Assembly (NCBI RefSeq): GCF_000281955.1
Contig: NZ_AKKF01000128.1
Location: 1 to 35,109, forward strand
Reading direction: 5' to 3'
DNA length: 35,109 nucleotides
From: Caulobacter sp. AP07
Lineage (GTDB): Bacteria > Pseudomonadota > Alphaproteobacteria > Caulobacterales > Caulobacteraceae
In this document: one piece after another, positions 30,780 through 35,109 of the stretch
Layout: every line of letters begins with the position of its first letter
Position numbering within the stretch: the first letter of the stretch is position 1
The notes under the pieces: model-generated
The model's input: only the letters and a program-made list of their open reading frames with translations
What the model was told of the DNA's origin: nothing
Database searches by the model: none
Position numbers and translations under genes: made by a program

Positions 30780-33035
30780 ATGTCTCGATCCAAACTCGTC
30801 TGCTTCGCCGCCGCCTCGGCCACCGCCCTGCTCTGCGCCCAGGCCGTTTTCGCGGCTGAAACGTCAGCTGACGCCGTCGCCGAACTCGACAAGGTGACCG
30901 TCACCGCCACCCGCTCGGAGAAGAAGCTGCAGGACGCCCCGGTGACGGCCAGCGTGATCTCCAGCGAGGAGATCGAGGACGGACTGATCAAGGACATCAA
31001 GGACCTGGTGCGCTTCGAGCCCGGCGTCTCGGTGCGCAGCGCCCCGGCCCGCTTCACCGCCGCCGGCGCCTCGACCGGCCGCGACGGCAACGCCGGCTTC
31101 AACATCCGCGGCCTGGAGGGCAACCGCGTGCTGATCCTGGTGGACGGCGTGCGCGTGCCCGACGGCTACGCCTTCGGGGCCCAGAACATGGGGCGCGGCG
31201 ACTATGTCGACCTGGACCTGCTGAAGTCGGTCGAGATCGTGCGCGGCCCGGCCTCGGCCCTGTACGGCAGCGACGGCCTGGCCGGTTCGGTCAACTTCTT
31301 CACCAAGGACCCGTCGGACCTGCTGAAGGCGGGCAAGGCCTTCAGCCTGCGGGCCCGCGCCGGCTACGCCTCGGCCGACGAGAGCTGGACCGAGAGCCTG
31401 GTCGCCGCCGGCCAGCAGGGCCGCTGGGAAGGCCTGGTCGCCTATACCCGCCGCGACGGCGAGGGCCAGAAGACCGCCGGGACCAACGACGCGGCCAACA
31501 CCGACCGCACCACCGCCAACCCCGAGGACAGCAGCTCCAACGCCGTGCTGGCCCGGGTGGTCTATAACCTCAGCGACCAAAACCGCTTCCGCCTGACCTA
31601 CGACCACCTCGACCGCGACGTCGACTGGACGGTGCTGAGCGCCATCGCCAAGCCGCCGCTGGCCGCCACCAGCGTGCTGGGCCTGACCGCTTTCGACCGG
31701 ATGAAGCGCGATCGCGTCACCCTCGACCACCGCTTCACCGGCGGCCAGGGCCTGATCCGCTCGGCGACCACCACGCTCTATTACCAGAACAGCACCACCC
31801 GGCAGTATTCGGCGGAGGACCGCAACACCGCCGTCGACCGCACCCGCGACGCCAGCTTCGACAACGAGGTGTTCGGCGCGGCCCTGGAGCTGAAGAGCGA
31901 AGCGGCGTTCGGCGGCGTGACGCACAGGATCGTCTGGGGCGGCGACGCCTCGATCACCCGCCAGGAGGGTATCCGCAACGGCACGGTCCCGCCGGCCGGC
32001 GAGGTGTTCCCCACCCGGGCCTTCCCGACCACCGACTACACCCTGGCCGGGGTCTATGCGCAGGACGAGATCGCCCTCGGCCCGGTGACCTTCTACCCGG
32101 CGGTCCGCTATGACTATTACAAGCTGGAGCCCAAGCGGGACGCCCTGTTCACCGCCAACCTCCCGGCCAGCCAGAGCGACTCGCACCTGTCGCCGAAGCT
32201 GGGCGTGGTGTGGAAGGCCACCGACCTGGTTACGGTCTTCGCCAACGCCGCCGCCGGCTTCAAGGCCCCCTCGCCGTCCCAGGTCAACAACGGTTTCGCC
32301 AACCTGGCGTCGAACTACATGTCGATCTCCAACCCCGACCTGAAGCCCGAGACCAGCGAGACCTTCGAGCTGGGGATTCGCCTGAACCGGGCGCGCTGGA
32401 ACGCCAGCGTCACCGGCTTCACCGGCAAGTACGACGACTTCATCGAGCAGGTGCAGGTGCGCGGCGCGTTCACCCCCACCGACCCGGCGGTCTACCAGTA
32501 CGTCAACCTGGCCAAGGCCGAGATCACCGGGACCGAGGCGCGGGCCGCCGTCGAGCTGGGCGCGGGCTTCACCCTGCAGGGCGCGGCGTCCTATGCCCGC
32601 GGCAATTCCGAGACCAACGGCAGGAAGACGCCGCTGACCTCGATCGATCCGGTCAAGCTGGTCGCCGGCCTCGGCTACCGCGACCCGGCCGGCAAGTTCG
32701 GCGGCCAGCTCAGCGCCGTCCATTCGGCCCGCGAGTCGGCCAGCCGGGCGGGCGTCAGCTGCAGCAAGGTGATCGTCAACCCGCCGCCGGCCCCGCCCAC
32801 GACCCTGACCGGCTCGGACTATTGCTGGATGCCCAAGGCGTTCACGGTCTTCGACCTGACCGCCTACTGGAACCTGACCGACAACGTCACCCTGCGCGGC
32901 GGCGTCTTCAACATCACCGGCCAGACCTATGCCTGGTGGAGCGACGTCCGCGGCCTGGCCGACAGCTCGACCGTCAAGGACGCCTACACCCAGCCCGACC
33001 GCAACTACAGCGTCTCGCTGGCGGTGAAGTTCTAG
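30780..33035 (+). CDS. TonB-dependent haem/haemoglobin-type receptor
   Basis: A 751-residue outer-membrane receptor. Signal peptide MSRSKLVCFAAASATALLCA ends near VFAAE. The TonB box region VAELDKVTVTATR is followed by the plug domain (about 45-170), with FNIRGLEGNRVLILVDGVRV and SVEIVRGPASALYGSDGLAG, which are characteristic of the haem/haemoglobin/transferrin receptor families. The barrel holds GFKAPSPSQ and NPDLKPET, matching the FRAP and NPNL boxes of haem receptors, and ends with an aromatic Phe (SLAVKF). It is divergent from DUF4198 and preceded by a Fur-like box, so iron control is likely. Only a weak Shine-Dalgarno sequence is seen. Confidence 0.92.
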   Translation: MSRSKLVCFAAASATALLCAQAVFAAETSADAVAELDKVTVTATRSEKKLQDAPVTASVISSEEIEDGLIKDIKDLVRFEPGVSVRSAPARFTAAGASTGRDGNAGFNIRGLEGNRVLILVDGVRVPDGYAFGAQNMGRGDYVDLDLLKSVEIVRGPASALYGSDGLAGSVNFFTKDPSDLLKAGKAFSLRARAGYASADESWTESLVAAGQQGRWEGLVAYTRRDGEGQKTAGTNDAANTDRTTANPEDSSSNAVLARVVYNLSDQNRFRLTYDHLDRDVDWTVLSAIAKPPLAATSVLGLTAFDRMKRDRVTLDHRFTGGQGLIRSATTTLYYQNSTTRQYSAEDRNTAVDRTRDASFDNEVFGAALELKSEAAFGGVTHRIVWGGDASITRQEGIRNGTVPPAGEVFPTRAFPTTDYTLAGVYAQDEIALGPVTFYPAVRYDYYKLEPKRDALFTANLPASQSDSHLSPKLGVVWKATDLVTVFANAAAGFKAPSPSQVNNGFANLASNYMSISNPDLKPETSETFELGIRLNRARWNASVTGFTGKYDDFIEQVQVRGAFTPTDPAVYQYVNLAKAEITGTEARAAVELGAGFTLQGAASYARGNSETNGRKTPLTSIDPVKLVAGLGYRDPAGKFGGQLSAVHSARESASRAGVSCSKVIVNPPPAPPTTLTGSDYCWMPKAFTVFDLTAYWNLTDNVTLRGGVFNITGQTYAWWSDVRGLADSSTVKDAYTQPDRNYSVSLAVKF

Positions 33036-33048
33036 CCCTCTCTGCTTT

Positions 33049-33167
33049 CCCTCCCCCTTGCGGGGAGGGTGGCGGCGAAGCCGACGGGTGGGGTTCGGTG
33101 CAGGGAGTCATTGCGGCGGCTCCCCCACCCGACCCCTTCGGGGCCACCCTCCCCGCAGGGGGGAGGG
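33049..33167. repeat. Composite GC-rich palindromic element
   Basis: The left part 33049-33098 and right part 33121-33167 form a long imperfect inverted repeat: both ends read CCCTCCCC with GGGGAGGG hairpins, and inner CGGC-GAA-GCCG and CCCC-TTC-GGGG hairpins lie beside CGGGTGGGG/CCCCACCCG. It follows the receptor stop codon and probably ends that transcript. It shares its build with the element at 3386-3492. Confidence 0.7.
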
Positions 33168-33226
33168 ACGAGGCGCAGACACACGGAACTTGCGGTCGGC
33201 GACCAAGGTCGATTACGACCCAAGTC

Positions 33227-34096
33227 ATGAGCCAGCCCGCCGCCGCCGACCGCTACATCCTGATCCTGCAGTGCCCCGACCGTAAGGGCGTGGTGGCGGC
33301 CGTGTCCGGCTTTCTGGCCGACAACGACGCCTCGATCGTCGAGAGCAGCCATTTCAACGACGGCCAGGCCGACCAGTTCTACATGCGCACGGTGTTCCGC
33401 CCCGACGGCGACATGCCGCCGATCGAAGATCTGCGCCAAGGCTTCGAGCTGATCGCCAAGCGGTTCTCGATGACCTGGTCGCTGCACGACGCGGCGGTGA
33501 AGCCCAAGGTGCTGATCGCGGTCTCCAAGTTCGGCCACTGCCTGTTTGACCTGCTGCACCGCTGGCGCGCCGGCCTGCTGCCGGTCGAGATCGTCGGGGT
33601 GATGTCCAACCACGAGGACATGCGCTCGTTCACCGAATGGAGCGGCATCCCGTTCTTCCACCTGCCGACCACCAAGGACAACAAGGCCGCGCAGGAGGCC
33701 GCCTTCCTCAAGCTGGTCGACGACCTGGACGTCGACCTGGTGGTGCTGGCCCGCTACATGCAGATCCTGTCGCCGGCCCTGTGCGCGCGGCTGTCGGGGC
33801 GGTGCATCAATATCCACCACTCGTTCCTGCCCAGCTTCAAGGGCGCCAAGCCCTACCACCAGGCCTTCGAGCGCGGCGTGAAGATCATCGGCGCCACGGC
33901 CCACTACGTGACCACCGACCTGGACGAGGGCCCGATCATCGAGCAGGGCGTCCATCGGGTCGACCACAGCCACACGCCCGACGACCTGGTGGAGTTCGGC
34001 CGCGACGTCGAATGCACGGTGCTGGCCCGGGCGGTGACCTGGCACGTCGAGCACCGGGTGCTGATCAACGGCGCCAAGACGGTGGTGTTCGACTGA
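33227..34096 (+). CDS. purU: Formyltetrahydrofolate deformylase
   Basis: A 289-residue cytoplasmic enzyme that hydrolyses 10-formyl-tetrahydrofolate to formate and tetrahydrofolate, balancing one-carbon pools and supplying formate. The N-terminal ACT domain (about 8-85, LILQCPDRKGVVAAVSGFLA) senses glycine or methionine in relatives. The formyltransferase domain has catalytic Asn195 and His197 in NIHHSFLPSFKGAKPYHQA and Asp233 in DLDEGPII. Length is normal. GATTACGA lies 16 bases before the ATG at 33227 and no Shine-Dalgarno sequence is seen. It is preceded by a palindromic element and followed by a GC hairpin. Confidence 0.97.
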   Translation: MSQPAAADRYILILQCPDRKGVVAAVSGFLADNDASIVESSHFNDGQADQFYMRTVFRPDGDMPPIEDLRQGFELIAKRFSMTWSLHDAAVKPKVLIAVSKFGHCLFDLLHRWRAGLLPVEIVGVMSNHEDMRSFTEWSGIPFFHLPTTKDNKAAQEAAFLKLVDDLDVDLVVLARYMQILSPALCARLSGRCINIHHSFLPSFKGAKPYHQAFERGVKIIGATAHYVTTDLDEGPIIEQGVHRVDHSHTPDDLVEFGRDVECTVLARAVTWHVEHRVLINGAKTVVFD

Positions 34097-34099
34097 CCC

Positions 34100-34119
34100 T
34101 CCCCCCGTAGGGGGGGAGG
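34100..34119 (+). terminator. GC hairpin after purU
   Basis: Just after the stop codon, CTCCCC and GGGGAG-type arms around CCGTA form a short GC-rich hairpin. It is probably part of a terminator, without a T-run. Confidence 0.4.
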
Positions 34120-34205
34120 ACTTCGCGGCGCGCGGCCCCCTATCTTCCGCCGCGCCCACGCCTATATCCCAAGCTTCACCGAACACGGTTACGACGAGGG
34201 ATGGC

Positions 34206-35084
34206 ATGGGAAAGATCACGATCGCGGCGTTTTCGGCGCTGCTGCTGGGCGCGGGCCTCGCCACGCCGGCCCTGGCGGCCGACCACTATGCCGGCCCGGT
34301 GATCGACACCCACGCCCATCCGCGCCTGACCGACGACGACGGTCTGCTGGCCAGCCATCCCAAGGGGATCGCGCCGCTGCGGGCCCTGGACCAGGCGGCC
34401 CATGTCGAGCGCAGCGCCCTGATCGTCATCGCCCGCCAGGGCGACATGGCCGCGACCCGCGCCCAGAACGACGCGGTGATCGCCGCCGCCGCCAGCGATC
34501 CGCAGCACTTCTACCCCATCGCCTCGGTGCATCCCGCCGACGGCGACGCCGCCCTGGTCGAGCTGGAACGCCTGGCCAAGCTGGGCGTCAAGGTGATCAA
34601 GCTGCACCCCAACACCCAGAAGTTCGACGTCGCCGATCCGGCGGTGGCCAAGGTCACCGACAAGTGCGGCCAGTTGGGCCTGGCCGTGCTGTTCGACAGC
34701 TACAGCCCGACCGACGGCGACGAGATCGGCAAGCTGATGATGCTGTCGTTCTACCAGCCCAAGACCCAGTTCATCTTCGCGCACATGGGCTTCAGCCATT
34801 TCCGCGAGATCGTGACCTTGGCCACGATGCGCAAGCTCGGCTACGGCGGCAATGTCTGGCTCGACATCTCGGCCATCGTCCCGGCCTATGCCGGCTCGCC
34901 CGTGCAGCCGGAGCTGGTCTGGACCCTGCGCCAGCACGGCATGGACCATGTGCTGTTCGGCTCGGACTGGCCGGTCGACACGCCCGAGGCGGCCATCGCG
35001 GCGGTGCGCGCTTTGGGTTTGACGGCGGCGGAGGAGCAGCTGGTGCTGCACGACAACGCCGCGAAATTGCTGGGGCTGAAGTAG
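34206..35084 (+). CDS. Exported amidohydrolase (TIM-barrel, amidohydrolase 2 family)
   Basis: A 292-residue periplasmic metal-dependent hydrolase. Signal peptide MGKITIAAFSALLLGAGLAT ends at ALA-AD (24/25). Mature protein begins with the metal-binding HxH motif in VIDTHAHPR (DTHAH 34-38). Further ligands are in IKLHPN, FAHMG and the closing GSDWPVDTP, the usual sequence of the amidohydrolase-2 barrel. Cytoplasmic members decarboxylate aromatic acids or open lactones; exported ones are less well known. GAGGG lies seven bases before the ATG at 34206. An out-of-frame ATG lies six bases upstream. It is the last complete gene; 25 bases remain to the window end. Confidence 0.9.
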   Translation: MGKITIAAFSALLLGAGLATPALAADHYAGPVIDTHAHPRLTDDDGLLASHPKGIAPLRALDQAAHVERSALIVIARQGDMAATRAQNDAVIAAAASDPQHFYPIASVHPADGDAALVELERLAKLGVKVIKLHPNTQKFDVADPAVAKVTDKCGQLGLAVLFDSYSPTDGDEIGKLMMLSFYQPKTQFIFAHMGFSHFREIVTLATMRKLGYGGNVWLDISAIVPAYAGSPVQPELVWTLRQHGMDHVLFGSDWPVDTPEAAIAAVRALGLTAAEEQLVLHDNAAKLLGLK

Positions 35085-35109
35085 GAACCGCACCGCTCTA
35101 ACCCTCTCC

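Overview
The window is compact, GC-rich chromosomal DNA of an alphaproteobacterium, most likely Caulobacteraceae (Caulobacter or Phenylobacterium type). This is inferred from the strong GC bias at third codon positions, an EipA-type DUF1134 envelope protein, promoter-like elements of the form GCTANAWC, a permeome rich in TonB receptors, and many GC-rich palindromic intergenic elements. No rRNA, insertion sequence, phage gene or CRISPR array is visible. One tRNA gene (Ser, GGA) is present.

Layout. 1-1551: the 5' part of an oligopeptide (OPT) transporter, cut by the window edge. 1736-2849: a PhoH-type ATPase with a long leader that ends in a near-perfect intrinsic terminator just before its ribosome binding site, divergent from a gamma-carbonic anhydrase. 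3513-4127: an EipA/DUF1134 lipoprotein. 4275-8364: lepA, a COG2509 flavoprotein and a glutathione S-transferase in one direction. 8371-12517: a DUF3883 protein, a 60-residue basic protein, an exported Ig-like protein, a penicillin acylase-type hydrolase and an entericidin-like lipoprotein. 12763-17556: a DUF983 protein, a small membrane protein, a glyoxalase-fold protein, an MHS-type transporter, a DUF599 protein, a YjbR protein and MsrA. 17709-17798: tRNA-Ser. 18113-20453: a prepilin peptidase, a small RTX protein with an unusual tail and an FkbM methyltransferase. 20454-20923: a 470-base gap rich in potential RNA structure, upstream of an rnk-like gene.

21477-25550 is one operon for a periplasmic or membrane-associated molybdenum dehydrogenase: a three-haem cytochrome c, a 2Fe-2S subunit and a Tat-exported molybdopterin subunit, which together would pass electrons from an aldehyde or N-heterocycle to the respiratory chain. 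25715-28300 holds an alpha/beta hydrolase divergent from a TetR regulator and a vicinal-oxygen-chelate protein, with a clear palindromic operator between them. 28450-29224 is an ArsR/SRPBCC pair with two matching palindromes upstream. 29354-33035 is an iron or haem locus: DUF4198 and EF-hand exported proteins divergent from a haem/haemoglobin-type TonB receptor, with a Fur-like box between. 33227-35084 holds purU and an exported amidohydrolase.

Most genes are ordinary. The points most worth a second look are regulatory: the terminator in the phoH leader, paired ArsR operators of which one folds over the ribosome binding site, the structured region upstream of rnk, and the Fur-like box carrying two GANTC sites. 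All functional statements rest on recognition of motifs and families by eye. No search or folding program was run.
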